Below, piece after piece: positions 17,714 to 27,647 of a DNA stretch of 64,000 bases. The stretch covers positions 1,798,001 to 1,862,000 of the forward strand of contig CP024846.1 of NCBI GenBank assembly GCA_004564215.1, written 5' to 3'. The notes below the pieces were generated by a model, which made no database searches, was not told where the DNA came from, and saw only the letters and a list, made by a program, of their open reading frames with translations. Made by a program: the position numbers and the translations under genes. The DNA comes from Beijerinckiaceae bacterium. GTDB taxonomy: Bacteria; Pseudomonadota; Alphaproteobacteria; Rhizobiales; Beijerinckiaceae. Position 1 is the first letter of the stretch; each line of letters begins with the position of its first letter.

Positions 17714-19390
17714 ATGCCGTCGGACATCGAAATTGCTCAAGACGCCCATATGCGGCGGATCAACGAGGTGGCGCTCGAAAAGCTTGGGATCGGGGACGAG
17801 CACCTCGAACCCTATGGCTGGTACAAAGCCAAGATTTCACTGGAATATATCGATAGCCTCGCGAACCGTCCGGACGGCAAGTTGATCCTGGTCACCGCGA
17901 TCAGCCCGACCCCTGCCGGCGAAGGCAAGACAACGACCACCGTCGGCCTCGGCGATGCGCTGAATCGGATCGGTAAGAAGGCTTCCATCTGTCTCCGCGA
18001 ACCCTCGCTCGGGCCGGTCTTCGGCATGAAGGGCGGCGCGGCGGGCGGCGGCTATGCGCAGGTTGTTCCGATGGAGGACATCAACCTGCATTTTACCGGC
18101 GACTTCAGCGCGATCGCGCTCGCCAACAATCTCCTCGCGGCGATGATCGACAACCATATCCATCACGGCAACGAGCTGAACTTCGACATAAGGCGCATCG
18201 CCTGGAAACGGGTCGTCGACATGAACGACCGGGCCCTGCGGCAAATCACCGTCGGCCTGGGCGGCGTTGCGAATGGCTATCCGCGCGAGGATGGCTTCGA
18301 CATCGTGGTCGCTTCGGAAATCATGGCGATCTTTTGCCTTGCCACCTCGATTAAGGATTTGAAGGATCGCTTGGCGCGGATCGTCGTCGGGTACACCCGT
18401 GACCAAAAGCCCATTCTTGCGGGAGACTTGAACGCGCATGGCGCGATGGCCGTTCTTTTGAAGAACGCGTTGAAGCCCAATCTCGTGCAGACGCTCGAAA
18501 ACAATCCGGCGTTCATTCATGGCGGTCCGTTCGCCAATATCGCGCATGGCTGCAATTCCGTGCTCGCCACCAAGACCGCGCTTAAACTCTCCGACTATGT
18601 GGTGACCGAAGCGGGCTTCGGGGCCGATCTCGGCGCCGAAAAATTCGTCGACATCAAATGCCGCAAATCCGGCCTGCGTCCACAGGCGGTCGTGATTGTC
18701 GCAACTATTCGCGCCCTCAAATACCATGGCGGCGTGGATCTCAAGGAGCTCAATACCGAGAACCTTGAGGCGCTGGCCAAGGGTCTCGCGAATTTAGAGC
18801 GCCACATCAACAACATCCGCAACCATTACGGGCTTCCCTGCGTGGTCGCGATCAACCATTTCACTTTCGATACCGCCGCCGAAATCGAGCTTCTGAAGAC
18901 AAAGCTCGCGCATCACGAAGCTCCGGTCGTGGTCTGCCGGCATTGGGCGGAAGGCGGAAAGGGCGCCGAGGATTTGGCGCGCACGGTCGTCGATATTATC
19001 GACAAGGTCCCAGGCGATTTTAAATTCGTCTACGATGAATCGGCAACTCTTTGGGACAAGATGACGGCGATCGCCACAAAGCTTTACGGGGCGAGCCAAG
19101 TGACCGCCGATTCGAAGATCCGCGGGCAGATCAAGCGGCTTCAGGATAATGGGTACGGCCATTATCCGGTTTGCGTCGCCAAGACCCAATACTCATTTTC
19201 GACGGATGCCAGCCTTCGGGGCGCGCCCTCGAACCATGAAATCAATATCCGTGAAGTGCGGCTGGCAGCCGGCGCGGAATTCGTGGTGATGGTGTGCGGC
19301 GAGATCATGACCATGCCGGGCCTGCCGAAGGTGCCATCGGCAACCAAGATCGACCTTGACGATACCGGCAAGGTGTCGGGGCTCTTTTAA
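17714..19390 (+). CDS. ftfL: Formate-tetrahydrofolate ligase
   Basis: Makes 10-formyl-tetrahydrofolate from formate, THF and ATP, the entry point of assimilated C1 units. It has 558 residues, the standard length, with an AAGAGGAGG site before the ATG. The nucleotide loop [11 protein letters not shown] is at residues 66-75. The family blocks [18 protein letters not shown] and NLHFTGD follow. In some methylotroph clusters mtdA and fch follow hprA; here ftfL does, and mtdA and fch are absent from the window. It is the last gene of the rightward unit, before a strong terminator. Confidence 0.97.
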   Translation: MPSDIEIAQDAHMRRINEVALEKLGIGDEHLEPYGWYKAKISLEYIDSLANRPDGKLILVTAISPTPAGEGKTTTTVGLGDALNRIGKKASICLREPSLGPVFGMKGGAAGGGYAQVVPMEDINLHFTGDFSAIALANNLLAAMIDNHIHHGNELNFDIRRIAWKRVVDMNDRALRQITVGLGGVANGYPREDGFDIVVASEIMAIFCLATSIKDLKDRLARIVVGYTRDQKPILAGDLNAHGAMAVLLKNALKPNLVQTLENNPAFIHGGPFANIAHGCNSVLATKTALKLSDYVVTEAGFGADLGAEKFVDIKCRKSGLRPQAVVIVATIRALKYHGGVDLKELNTENLEALAKGLANLERHINNIRNHYGLPCVVAINHFTFDTAAEIELLKTKLAHHEAPVVVCRHWAEGGKGAEDLARTVVDIIDKVPGDFKFVYDESATLWDKMTAIATKLYGASQVTADSKIRGQIKRLQDNGYGHYPVCVAKTQYSFSTDASLRGAPSNHEINIREVRLAAGAEFVVMVCGEIMTMPGLPKVPSATKIDLDDTGKVSGLF

Positions 19391-19398
19391 AAATAAGG

Positions 19399-19440
19399 AA
19401 ATGGTCCGCAAACCAGCTTTGCGGACCATTTCGTTTTTTC
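19399..19440 (+). terminator. Rho-independent terminator of the rightward serine-cycle unit
   Basis: A perfect 14-base stem (19399-19412 pairing with 19418-19431) with loop CCAGC is followed by CGTTTTTTC. It sits 9 bases after the ftfL stop. Because cbbY converges from the other side, it may also work in reverse. Confidence 0.92.
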
Positions 19441-19455
19441 ATCTCAAGCTAGGCG

Positions 19456-20244
19456 CTAATCCCCGCCCGCCTTCGCCGCACCAGCGGCGGGACGCTGCTT
19501 CATCAACCAGGACTCCAGGCCGTCGATGTCGACATAATCCTTCTCAAAGCGCAGGCCGGCAATCTGGCGACAGGGACGGTCAGGCTCGCCAAGATCGCTG
19601 AGAAGGCTGGTTGCAAGGCTGAAATCATCGCCCTTCAAATAATGACTTGGGACGGCAACGACCGGTAAATCCGCTTCCCTCGCCGCCCTCACGCCGTTTT
19701 CCGAATCTTCGATGGCGACGCAATTTTCGGGATCGCATCCAAGCGCATCGAGCACGAAGCGATAGACGTCGGGTGCGGGTTTCTTGCCGGCAACGACATC
19801 TCCGGCGCCGATGACTGAAAACCAGGATGGCCCCTCGTCGCCGAACATGTCACGCAGCAGCGCGTCGACGCTGCCCGGAAGAGAGGTGGTGGCGATGGCG
19901 AGCCGCACGCCCCGCGCACGGGCTTCTCTGATCAGGCGACGAATGCCAGGCCTTGGCAAGACATTTCCCGCGCCAACGAGGGCGGCGTAGCGCGCCGACT
20001 TTTCCGCGTAAATGTCGGCAAAGCGGGCCTGGGCCGTTCCGCCGTCCTGCGGCTTCCAAAGGTCGATATAATGCTGCAGACGCTCCTTGCCGCCGGTGAC
20101 CTGGAGGAGATCGCGATAGACATCGCGATCCCAGGTCCAATCGAGTCCCACGGCGGCAAATGCCTCGTTGAACGACTGCCTATGCGTCTCTTCGGTTTCG
20201 GCGAGTGTCCCATCGACATCGAAAATCAGCGCCTCAAGCGGCAT
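19456..20244 (-). CDS. cbbY: CbbY-type HAD phosphatase
   Basis: A haloacid dehalogenase-superfamily phosphatase of 262 residues. CbbY removes the RuBisCO inhibitor xylulose-1,5-bisphosphate in Calvin-cycle bacteria. The motifs are [13 protein letters not shown] (nucleophile Asp, residues 6-18), ATTSLPGS (motif II), K in [11 protein letters not shown] and [10 protein letters not shown] (motif IV). ATG at 20244 overlaps the end of rpe by 11 bases; a GTG one codon earlier is possible. Coupling to rpe in a Calvin-cycle neighbourhood supports CbbY over a generic phosphoglycolate phosphatase, but activity is inferred from context. Confidence 0.85.
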   Translation of the reverse strand: MPLEALIFDVDGTLAETEETHRQSFNEAFAAVGLDWTWDRDVYRDLLQVTGGKERLQHYIDLWKPQDGGTAQARFADIYAEKSARYAALVGAGNVLPRPGIRRLIREARARGVRLAIATTSLPGSVDALLRDMFGDEGPSWFSVIGAGDVVAGKKPAPDVYRFVLDALGCDPENCVAIEDSENGVRAAREADLPVVAVPSHYLKGDDFSLATSLLSDLGEPDRPCRQIAGLRFEKDYVDIDGLESWLMKQRPAAGAAKAGGD

Positions 20245-20917
20245 CACTGCGTTGCTTTCTCATGGCGGAAGCTCGAATCGCGGCGATGTTGGCCGCATAA
20301 TGCTCCGGGCCCTGCTTAAAAACGGCCGAGCCGGCAACCAGGGTGTCGGCGCCCGCCGCGGCAACCAAGCCCGCTGTTTCAGGAGAGATCCCGCCGTCGA
20401 CCTCGATGCGGATCGCCCGAGCGCCGATCATTGTCTTCAGCTCCGTGATCTTGTCGACCGAAGAGGCTATGAAAGCCTGACCGCCAAAACCGGGATTGAC
20501 CGACATCACCAGCACCAGATCGACGAGATCGAGGACATGCCGGACGCTTGAGACCGGCGTCGCCGGATTGAGCACAACGCCGGCCTTTTTTCCCAACGCC
20601 CGAATTGCCTGTAGCGACCGATGCAGATGCGGTCCCGCCTCGACATGGACCGAAATCAGATCGGCGCCCGCCTCGGCAAAGGCGGCAAGATAGGGATCGC
20701 ACGGAGCGATCATGAGATGCACGTCGAAGGGCAGCGTCGAATGAGGGCGCAACGCGGCAACCATCGCTGGCCCGATCGTGATGTTGGGCACGAAATGGCC
20801 ATCCATGACATCGATATGGATCCAGTCCGCGCCCGCTTGCGAGATCGTCCGAACCTCCTCACCGAGTTTGGCGAAATCGGCCGAAAGAATCGAGGGCGCA
20901 ATGACGAGGGGAGTCAT
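20234..20917 (-). CDS. rpe: Ribulose-phosphate 3-epimerase
   Basis: Interconverts ribulose-5-phosphate and xylulose-5-phosphate in the Calvin and pentose-phosphate pathways. It is a 227-residue TIM barrel with [31 protein letters not shown] (metal-binding His and Asp), [19 protein letters not shown] and IEVDGGI. It is translationally coupled to cbbY. The leftward order fbp, prk, fba, (VOC gene), rpe, cbbY suggests a dispersed cbb group. Confidence 0.96.
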   Translation of the reverse strand: MTPLVIAPSILSADFAKLGEEVRTISQAGADWIHIDVMDGHFVPNITIGPAMVAALRPHSTLPFDVHLMIAPCDPYLAAFAEAGADLISVHVEAGPHLHRSLQAIRALGKKAGVVLNPATPVSSVRHVLDLVDLVLVMSVNPGFGGQAFIASSVDKITELKTMIGARAIRIEVDGGISPETAGLVAAAGADTLVAGSAVFKQGPEHYAANIAAIRASAMRKQRSDAA

Positions 20918-21091
20918 TCTCTTTGCGCTTTCCTATGGGCTGAACCGAGCGGAAGACCATTGCGCTCTAAAGCGCCGATCCATATGAAACCGCCTGCAAA
21001 ACAGGGGCCGAGGGTCCTGAGCAGGCATTTCATATCCAAGCCTTCTCCTGTCAAGAGCAGCGCAGCAACGGTCGAGGTCCGGAACGCAAGC

Positions 21092-21562
21092 CTAGTACTC
21101 AAATGCTTGCTGCAAGGTTTCCAAGACAAGCTTATCCATTTGAAGGAGGGCTTTCATCACTCTCCGCGATTTTTCAGAATCGGCGCCGCTTAACATCGCC
21201 CCTAAAGCGGTCGGAACGATCTGCCATGACACGCCGTACTTATCTTTCAGCCAGCCGCATCTTTCCTTTTGTCCGCCTTCGGAAAGCTTCTCCCAGTACT
21301 CATCGATTTCTTGCTGCGTCTCGCAATGCACGAAAAACGAAATGGCGGACGTGAAGGCAAATAGGGGGCCTCCGTTCAAAGCGATAAATTCCTGCCCATC
21401 GAGCTCGAATGTTCCGGTCAAGACGGTTCCCTCAGGTCCCGGTCCGCCCTCGATATTGCGTGTGATGTTCAGGATTTTCGAGTTCTTGAACACCGAAGTA
21501 TAAAAATCCATCGCCTCTTCGGCTTGGTCGTCAAACCACAAGAACGGAGTAATTTTCGGCAT
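21092..21562 (-). CDS. VOC superfamily (PhnB / 3-demethylubiquinone methyltransferase-like) protein
   Basis: A 156-residue glyoxalase/bleomycin-resistance-fold protein starting MPKITPFLWFDDQAEEAM, with VSWQIVP near residue 115. These blocks define the PhnB-like group that is often mis-annotated as a 3-demethylubiquinone-9 methyltransferase; no methyltransferase motif is present. Its function is unknown. It lies between fba and rpe but has no evident link to carbon fixation. Codon use is less GC-biased than in its neighbours, which hints at a later insertion. Confidence 0.85.
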   Translation of the reverse strand: MPKITPFLWFDDQAEEAMDFYTSVFKNSKILNITRNIEGGPGPEGTVLTGTFELDGQEFIALNGGPLFAFTSAISFFVHCETQQEIDEYWEKLSEGGQKERCGWLKDKYGVSWQIVPTALGAMLSGADSEKSRRVMKALLQMDKLVLETLQQAFEY

Positions 21563-21617
21563 CTTGGCTTGCCTTCAGGGCCCGCACAGGACAGGCGCCG
21601 GTTCGCAGCTGCACTCT

Positions 21618-22703
21618 TTATTCCGCAGCGCTGCGACGAAGCTCCACGCGAGGATCGAGGCTGCCGGAGGCGTAGCGCTCGGCCATGGCGGACATCGGCA
21701 GAACCTTGATCTTCGACGCATTGCCAGCGGTCCCGAATTCCTCGAACCGCTGTCGGCAGACCTCGCGCATCGCCTCCATCGCGGGCTTCAAGAATTTCCG
21801 CGGATCGAATTCGCCCGGCGTCTCAACAGCGACCCGGCGAAGTTCGGCGGTCAACGCAAGACGGCAATCGGTGTCGATATTCACTTTGCGGACGCCATGC
21901 TTGATGCCGCGCACGATTTCGTCCACCGGCACGCCATAGGTCTGACGCATGGCCCCGCCGTATTTGTTGAAGCGGTCCTGAAGTTCCTGCGGGACAGACG
22001 ACGATCCATGCATGACAAGATGGACGTTGGGAAGCTTGGCGTGGATCGCTTCGATCACCCGCATGGATAGAATATCGCCATCCGGTCGGCGCGAAAATTT
22101 ATAGGCACCATGCGATGTTCCCATGGCGATCGCCAGCGCATCGACCTTGGTTCTCGTCACGAAATCGACAGCCTGGTCCGGGTCCGTCAAAAGCTGGTCG
22201 AGGCTCAGCTTGCCCTCGGCTCCATGCCCGTCCTCTTGATCGCCGCTGCCATGTTCGAGCGAGCCAAGGACGCCGAGCTCCCCCTCGACCGAAACACCCA
22301 CGGCATGAGCCACTTCCACGACCCTTTTCGTGATGCCTGCATTATACTCATAGGAAGACGGCGTCTTGCCGTCGGCTTCGAGCGATCCATCCATCATCAC
22401 CGATGAGAAACCGTGCTGAATCGCGGTAAAACAGGTGGCTTCGCTGTTGCCGTGATCCTGATGCATGCAGATCGGGATGTTCGGGTAAATCTCGATCAGG
22501 GCCTCGATCATTTTGGCGAGCATAATATCATGGGCATAGGCACGCGCCCCGCGGCTGGCCTGGATGATCACCGGCGCATCGACGGAGGCGGCGGCCGACA
22601 GAATAGCCAAGCCCTGCTCCATATTGTTGATGTTGAACGCTGGGACGCCATAGTCATGCTCGGCCGCGTGGTCGAGCAGCTGCCGAAGGGTGATACGGGC
22701 CAT
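21618..22703 (-). CDS. fba: Class II fructose-bisphosphate aldolase (Calvin-cycle subtype)
   Basis: Zinc-dependent condensation or cleavage of dihydroxyacetone phosphate with glyceraldehyde-3-phosphate; the Calvin-cycle subtype also makes sedoheptulose-1,7-bisphosphate. It has 361 residues, starting [19 protein letters not shown]. Zinc and substrate residues are visible in [10 protein letters not shown] (near residue 83), [17 protein letters not shown] and VMHGSSS. The 361-residue form with the EDGHG insertion is typical of the cbbA type. It lies 257 bases downstream of prk. Confidence 0.96.
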   Translation of the reverse strand: MARITLRQLLDHAAEHDYGVPAFNINNMEQGLAILSAAASVDAPVIIQASRGARAYAHDIMLAKMIEALIEIYPNIPICMHQDHGNSEATCFTAIQHGFSSVMMDGSLEADGKTPSSYEYNAGITKRVVEVAHAVGVSVEGELGVLGSLEHGSGDQEDGHGAEGKLSLDQLLTDPDQAVDFVTRTKVDALAIAMGTSHGAYKFSRRPDGDILSMRVIEAIHAKLPNVHLVMHGSSSVPQELQDRFNKYGGAMRQTYGVPVDEIVRGIKHGVRKVNIDTDCRLALTAELRRVAVETPGEFDPRKFLKPAMEAMREVCRQRFEEFGTAGNASKIKVLPMSAMAERYASGSLDPRVELRRSAAE

Positions 22704-22960
22704 AGATTAACTCCGTCGCAATTGCGGGTAACTTGCCGAGAATAGTGTATTTCTGACGTTCGTGAAACTTGAGCAACACCGACGCCGCCAAGGCTTACGA
22801 AACTGTCGACAACGGTCCAAAGTTGGGAGGCCTTGGACGCCAAAATCTGATCGAAATTGCAGGCCTATGCGGGCGTTACAATGGCGCCATCGACCATTTC
22901 TCATCAAATATCCGTTCCTGACTGCCCTAAATCGATTCGAAAAAAAGCAGGCTTGGACCC

Positions 22961-23836
22961 TCAACGGGCGCGCCGGCGCCGCTCTACGAGCTGGAGAACG
23001 AAGGGCGTCAGGATCAACTGCATCGCCAGATCGAGCTTGTTGCCTGGAATGACGATCGAATTGGCTCTCGACATGAAACTGTCGTGAATCATCAAGTGGA
23101 GATAAGCGAAATCTATGCCACGCGGCTTGGCGAAACGGATGATGACCATCGACTCGTCGGCCGTCGGGATCCAGCGGGCGGCGAAGGGGTTTGACGTATC
23201 AACCGTAGGGACGCGCTGAAAATTAATGTCGGTTTCGGTGAATTGCGGACAAATGTAGCGGATGTAATCGGGCATTCGCCGCAGCATCGTGTCCATCACG
23301 GCTTCCGTCGAATAGCCGCGCGCCGACCTGTCACGATGAATTTTTTGAATCCATTCCAGATTGATGACAGGGACGACGCCGATTTTCAGATCGGCATATT
23401 GGGCAATATTCACCTTCTCCGTCACCAAGGCCCCATGCAGGCCTTCATAGAAGAGAAGGTCACTCCCCTCGGGCAAGGACTCCCATTTGGTGAAGGTTCC
23501 GGGATCGCACCGATAGAACGCGGCTTCTTCCTCGTCATGGATATAGCGCCGGGTCTTCGCCGTCCCCGTTTCGCTGTAACTGCGGAACACCCCTTCGAGT
23601 TCGGCGAGAAGATTGGCGCGCGGCCCGAAGTGGCTGAAATTTCGATTGCCGTTCGCTTCCTCCTCAGCCATCACCCTGCGCATACCGTCGCGATCATAGC
23701 GATGAAATGCATCGCCCTCGATAAAGGCAGCCTCGATGTTCTCCCGGCGAAAAATCTGCTCGAAGGTCCGCTTAACCGATGTCGTTCCGGCACCAGAAGA
23801 ACCGGTCACCGAGATGATCGGATTTTTGGCGGACAC
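22961..23836 (-). CDS. prk: Phosphoribulokinase
   Basis: Makes ribulose-1,5-bisphosphate from ribulose-5-phosphate and ATP, a Calvin-cycle-specific reaction. GTG at 23836 gives 291 residues beginning MSAKNPIISVTGSSGAG, the standard bacterial class I length. Extending upstream would run into fbp and add unnatural residues. The P-loop GSSGAGTTSV is at residues 12-21; EGDAFHRYDR and YEGLHGALV are family blocks. It starts 13 bases after the fbp stop, so the two form one transcription unit. Confidence 0.96.
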   Translation of the reverse strand: MSAKNPIISVTGSSGAGTTSVKRTFEQIFRRENIEAAFIEGDAFHRYDRDGMRRVMAEEEANGNRNFSHFGPRANLLAELEGVFRSYSETGTAKTRRYIHDEEEAAFYRCDPGTFTKWESLPEGSDLLFYEGLHGALVTEKVNIAQYADLKIGVVPVINLEWIQKIHRDRSARGYSTEAVMDTMLRRMPDYIRYICPQFTETDINFQRVPTVDTSNPFAARWIPTADESMVIIRFAKPRGIDFAYLHLMIHDSFMSRANSIVIPGNKLDLAMQLILTPFVLQLVERRRRAR

Positions 23837-23849
23837 GATGGTCTCTTCT

Positions 23850-24908
23850 TCACAAACGCATGAGGCCGCGCTTGCCGAATAAGGGCGCGCGCTCGGCGGA
23901 AAATTGCGGATCGCTATGATAGCGGGCGACGACTTCGACCAGATTTGTCGAGCCGAAGACGAGCGGCACGCGCGCGTGGATGGCCGAAGGAACGACGTCG
24001 AGTATCGGGTAGACGCAGTCTGTCGCCAGCCCATTGGCGCGTTCGACAATCAAGGCCACAGGATTGGCTTCGTAAAGAAGGCGCAGCCGGCCTTCGCCAT
24101 AGCCTTTACGCTGATCGCCCGGGTAGAGGAAGATCCCTCCGCGCTGCAAGATCCGATAGGCGTCCGCAACCAACGAGCCGGTCCAGCGCATATTGTAGTT
24201 GCGCTTCATGGGCCCTTCGACGCCTTGCTCGCAATCATCGACAAAGACGCGAACGGGCGCATCCCAATGCCGGTAGTTCGAGGCGTTGACGGCATATTCG
24301 GCTGTCTCTGTGGGGATCACCAGATCAGAGGCCGCTCGGTAGAACCGGCCATCGCGCCGGTCGAGGGTAAAGATCTGCGTTCGACCGCTTCCCAAGACGA
24401 ACACGATCGAAGTCTGCGGTCCATAAATAACAAAACCAGCAGCGATTTGCGCCCGGCCAGGTTGCAAGAAATGCGCATAAATGTCGCTGACGTCGGCGAG
24501 CGCGGGAAGGATCGAAAAGATCGTTCCAATCGAAACATTGGTGTCGATATTGGAGGAGCCGTCCAGCGGGTCCATCGCCACGACAAGCGGCGCCGCGGGA
24601 TCGAGGGGCAAGGGCTCCCGCAATTCCTCCGACACGACGCCCAAGACCGGCGAACGCTTGAACACCTCGATGAAGACATTATTGGCCAGAACATCCAGCT
24701 CCTTCTGGACATCGCCGTCCGTATTGGTGCTAGAACGGCTCGCGCCGAGGCGCCCGTTTAATAGCCCGGAGCCAATCACATGCGACATTTCAACCGACGT
24801 GACCGCGATTTCATTCAGCACTTTCGCGGCCGGCCCTAAGCGAGCATCCGTGGCAACGCTTTGATCCAGATAGGCTTCCAAGTCCTGGGTCCCGGAGATC
24901 CTCGACAT
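23850..24908 (-). CDS. fbp: Class I fructose-1,6-bisphosphatase
   Basis: Removes the 1-phosphate of fructose-1,6-bisphosphate in the Calvin cycle or gluconeogenesis. It has 352 residues. The metal-binding block MDPLDGSSNIDTN lies near residue 111 and YVNASNYRHW-like substrate residues follow further on. It heads the fbp-prk pair, which is the usual cbbF-cbbP arrangement. RuBisCO and a CbbR regulator are not in the window. Confidence 0.95.
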   Translation of the reverse strand: MSRISGTQDLEAYLDQSVATDARLGPAAKVLNEIAVTSVEMSHVIGSGLLNGRLGASRSSTNTDGDVQKELDVLANNVFIEVFKRSPVLGVVSEELREPLPLDPAAPLVVAMDPLDGSSNIDTNVSIGTIFSILPALADVSDIYAHFLQPGRAQIAAGFVIYGPQTSIVFVLGSGRTQIFTLDRRDGRFYRAASDLVIPTETAEYAVNASNYRHWDAPVRVFVDDCEQGVEGPMKRNYNMRWTGSLVADAYRILQRGGIFLYPGDQRKGYGEGRLRLLYEANPVALIVERANGLATDCVYPILDVVPSAIHARVPLVFGSTNLVEVVARYHSDPQFSAERAPLFGKRGLMRL

Positions 24909-25250
24909 GCCCGCTCTTTTCGCCCCCCAACAACGCGTCCGTAATATCGTTTATAGCTGTGAAAAATAAAAGCGACTAATATTTCGCGCAGCAACATAAA
25001 GCGGACCGTTTTTGGCGGCCCGGAACGCGTCAAGAGCGGCGCCGCGGCGGTCATCTCGACAGGCCGATCTGTCGGCGTCGACTTGTCCTTGGGCGATTTT
25101 ATCGGGCGGGGAGAGCAAAGTTTCGTGTCAAAGATCGTGAAGGCTTGAGCAGCAGCTTGATTTCCCGCTCCGCCTTCGCAATCAGATCCTTGCATTACCT
25201 CTTCGCTTCCAAGGAGTGGGCCTGCGGGGCGGACCGGATATCGGCTGTTT
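24909..25250. promoter_or_regulatory. Intergenic region upstream of fbp-prk
   Basis: These 342 bases lie between the pfkB stop and fbp. The part near fbp (24930-25000) is AT-rich and is the likely fbp-prk promoter region. No convincing operator, terminator or gene was identified. Confidence 0.4.
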
Positions 25251-26189
25251 TCAAACAACTTCGATGATAACCCTACGATAGAGCTCATGAACGGCGGCCA
25301 CGCTACACAGCTGGGTACCGGGATGCAGCAAGGCCGCCGAACCGGCTGCGGCGCCGTACCGGAAGGCATCACGGATCTCGTCGCCACGCGCGAGGCTCCA
25401 GACCAAGGCCCCCAGGAAACTATCTCCGGCACCGACGGCGCTTACAACTTTTACGGCGAGCGGCGGCGCGCGTAATGCTCCATCACGAGTTACCAGCAAC
25501 GCGCCTTGATGCCCAAGTGTGAGGGCGACGATCTCGGTTTTTCCCGCCTTGATGAGGCTACGGGCAGCGGCGACGCATTGAACCTCGCCTTGGAGGGCAT
25601 CGCCGACGAGCCCGCACAGCTCGCCCCGACTCGGTTTGATGAGATACACGCCTTCTTCCAAGGCTGCAGCAAGCGGCGGACCCGACGTATCCAAAATGAA
25701 CTTTGCGCCCGAATTCGTCACGTGCCGGGCGGTACGCGCATAGAAATCGTCAGGCACCCCCACAGGGAGACTGCCGCTGGCGACTACGATACCAGCACCC
25801 CCCTCGATTGCAGCAAGCGCGTCGAGACAGCTTTGCCATTCCTGTTCGCTAAACCGCGGTCCAGGCATGACGAAGCGGTACTGGGCGCCAGATGTCTCCT
25901 CGCGAACCGTAAAATCTTCTCTGGTTTCCTCCTTGACCGCGACCGTCATACTGCGAATGCCTTCTTGATCAATCAATCGGTGGAGCAAACCTCCTGTTGC
26001 GCCTCCGATTGGGTAGAGCGCAGTCACGTCGCCGCCCAGCCGGTTGATCACACGGGCGACGTTGACTCCGCCGCCGCCCGGATCGCGCCGCGCCGCGCCG
26101 CACCGGAGTTTTCGGGTGGGCGCAATTCTCTCAACTGACGTCGAAACGTCGATCGCAGGGTTCGGCGTGAAGGTGACGACGCGTGTCAT
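25251..26189 (-). CDS. pfkB: 6-phosphofructokinase of the PfkB (Pfk-2) type
   Basis: A ribokinase-family sugar kinase of 312 residues from ATG 26189 (MTRVVTFTPNPAIDVS). It follows E. coli PfkB closely: KLRC near the N-terminus, PGGGGVNVARVI, QYRFVMPGP, the catalytic VGAGDSFLGA and the ending block HPGTQLCS. Resemblance is stronger to PfkB than to 1-phosphofructokinase FruK, and no fru transport genes are nearby. ATP-dependent phosphorylation of fructose-6-phosphate opposes Fbp, its neighbour, so the pair would need opposite regulation. Tagatose-6-phosphate kinase is another possibility within the family. Confidence 0.85.
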   Translation of the reverse strand: MTRVVTFTPNPAIDVSTSVERIAPTRKLRCGAARRDPGGGGVNVARVINRLGGDVTALYPIGGATGGLLHRLIDQEGIRSMTVAVKEETREDFTVREETSGAQYRFVMPGPRFSEQEWQSCLDALAAIEGGAGIVVASGSLPVGVPDDFYARTARHVTNSGAKFILDTSGPPLAAALEEGVYLIKPSRGELCGLVGDALQGEVQCVAAARSLIKAGKTEIVALTLGHQGALLVTRDGALRAPPLAVKVVSAVGAGDSFLGALVWSLARGDEIRDAFRYGAAAGSAALLHPGTQLCSVAAVHELYRRVIIEVV

Positions 26190-26478
26190 GTGCAATTTAA
26201 GCCTGACAAATCGGTTTGTGCCCTTGAGATGAGCAATGCGCATTAGCCGAAAGAAGCCTTAAGACCAAGCTCCTTTCAGCCCACCGCCAGCACCTCCGCG
26301 CGGACGCCACGTCAGGCCGATCCCGTTTGACACCGTAAACGCTTTTTCAAAAGTGATCTTTTCCTTGGCGAAAGACAGCTAGAAATAAAGGCAAACAATA
26401 TTGAGGCAGGTACAGGAAAATTTTGGGGTCGGCGCCACGCCCTATAAGACGCCGCGGCATTTGCGAGAGGAGTTCATT

Positions 26479-27546
26479 ATGGAGCGAGAAGACTTTGGCA
26501 TCGAACAGGTCACGCAAGAAGACCGCGCTTATAACGGATCACGCTTTTCGCAAGTGCGGGAGGCGATCTTCGCCAATCCCTATCAAAGGGTTTGGGGCCG
26601 CGAAGGCGAACTACCCCTGCCTGATTACAAAACGACGTTGTCGCTTGTATTGCGTGGATTTCTCTCTCTTGGCCGGCGATATCTGTTTCGGCAGGCTGCG
26701 GAACGCGCCGTCGATTCTCACGCTGACTTGCGCTGGGGACCGGACGGGAAGGGATACCGCCGCCTCGTGCACCCAAATGGCCTCTGCCTCACGGGCTTGT
26801 GGGAGATAACCGAAGAAACGGAATACTCGGGCTATTTCGGAAAAAATAGCAAAGCCTTGGTCATCGGACGCTATTCCACCGGCTCCGAGATCAATCGCGG
26901 CCGGACGCGGACATTGGCGCTTGTCGGCAAACTGTTTCCAACCACCGACCCCAATCATGCCGAACCGCTGCGGACCGCAAGCTTCATCACCCAGGAGGAC
27001 ATCGGCGGCGACCGCACCGAATATATCAACGATGCCGAGTTCCGTAATGCTCCCAATGTGACACCTTGGCGCCGCGGGAAAGGACTGCTGATTTTGCTTG
27101 TTTCAGGGATTGTTTTTACCCTCGTCGATAAGAAATCCACCTTGCGGCAGCTGTACCAGATCGCCGAACTCGGTAAGCCGCTGGATGAACCCACACGCAC
27201 GCCTGAATTCATGCGCCTTTTGGTTGCATCGGATCAGCCAAGGATCGAAGGGGCGACTCTGGATTTCCGCGACGAAATCATGGCGCAGATTTTCGACAAG
27301 GGCGATCCCGCGCCAAAACGTACGCTGACGTTTCATATTGAAGTGACGGATGAGGGGACGACGCAGGAATTCCTCGGCTACACGAAACGGACTTTTCAAA
27401 ATTGGCGCCGGATCGGCAAGCTCACCTTTGATCATGCCGTCGTCTCCTACAATGGCGACCACGTCATTCATTTTAATCATCCCGGCTGGCGCGAGGACAG
27501 GAATGATCCCGCAACCGCTTTGAGAGCCCCGCTTTCCAAGGCGTAG
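26479..27546 (+). CDS. Conserved protein of unknown function, possibly catalase-fold related
   Basis: A 355-residue protein. ATG at 26479 is chosen for the GAGAGGAG site 6 bases upstream. It has no signal peptide; one short hydrophobic patch (about 205-220) is likely buried. The region RLVHPNGLCLTGLWEIT, then ALVIGRYSTG, then KLFPTTDP loosely recalls the catalase core (HAKG...RFSTV order), with a His in the expected place. The C-terminal heme-ligand Tyr motif of catalases is not evident. I do not recognise the family with certainty. It is a single-gene unit pointing toward fdh, and a shared hairpin lies between the two genes. Confidence 0.8.
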   Translation: MEREDFGIEQVTQEDRAYNGSRFSQVREAIFANPYQRVWGREGELPLPDYKTTLSLVLRGFLSLGRRYLFRQAAERAVDSHADLRWGPDGKGYRRLVHPNGLCLTGLWEITEETEYSGYFGKNSKALVIGRYSTGSEINRGRTRTLALVGKLFPTTDPNHAEPLRTASFITQEDIGGDRTEYINDAEFRNAPNVTPWRRGKGLLILLVSGIVFTLVDKKSTLRQLYQIAELGKPLDEPTRTPEFMRLLVASDQPRIEGATLDFRDEIMAQIFDKGDPAPKRTLTFHIEVTDEGTTQEFLGYTKRTFQNWRRIGKLTFDHAVVSYNGDHVIHFNHPGWREDRNDPATALRAPLSKA

Positions 27547-27611
27547 CCATGGGCAAATTCAAAGACTCGCCGGTGCCGCCGGCCCAAACGGGGAAGGTGT
27601 AATGGTGACGG

Positions 27612-27638
27612 GAAGCGGCTCCGCCTTGGAGCCGCTTC
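27612..27638. terminator. Bidirectional hairpin between convergent genes
   Basis: A perfect 11-base stem, GAAGCGGCTCC (27612-27622) with GGAGCCGCTTC (27628-27638), and a 5-base loop lie between the convergent 355-residue gene and fdh. There is no clean T-run on either side, so intrinsic termination is plausible but not certain. Confidence 0.6.
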
Positions 27639-27647
27639 GCTATGGCC

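Noticed and set aside
23837..24049. N-terminal extension of prk
   Set aside because: The extra 71 residues overlap fbp in another frame and read as Ser/Arg-rich nonsense; the GTG at 23836 gives the family-standard start.
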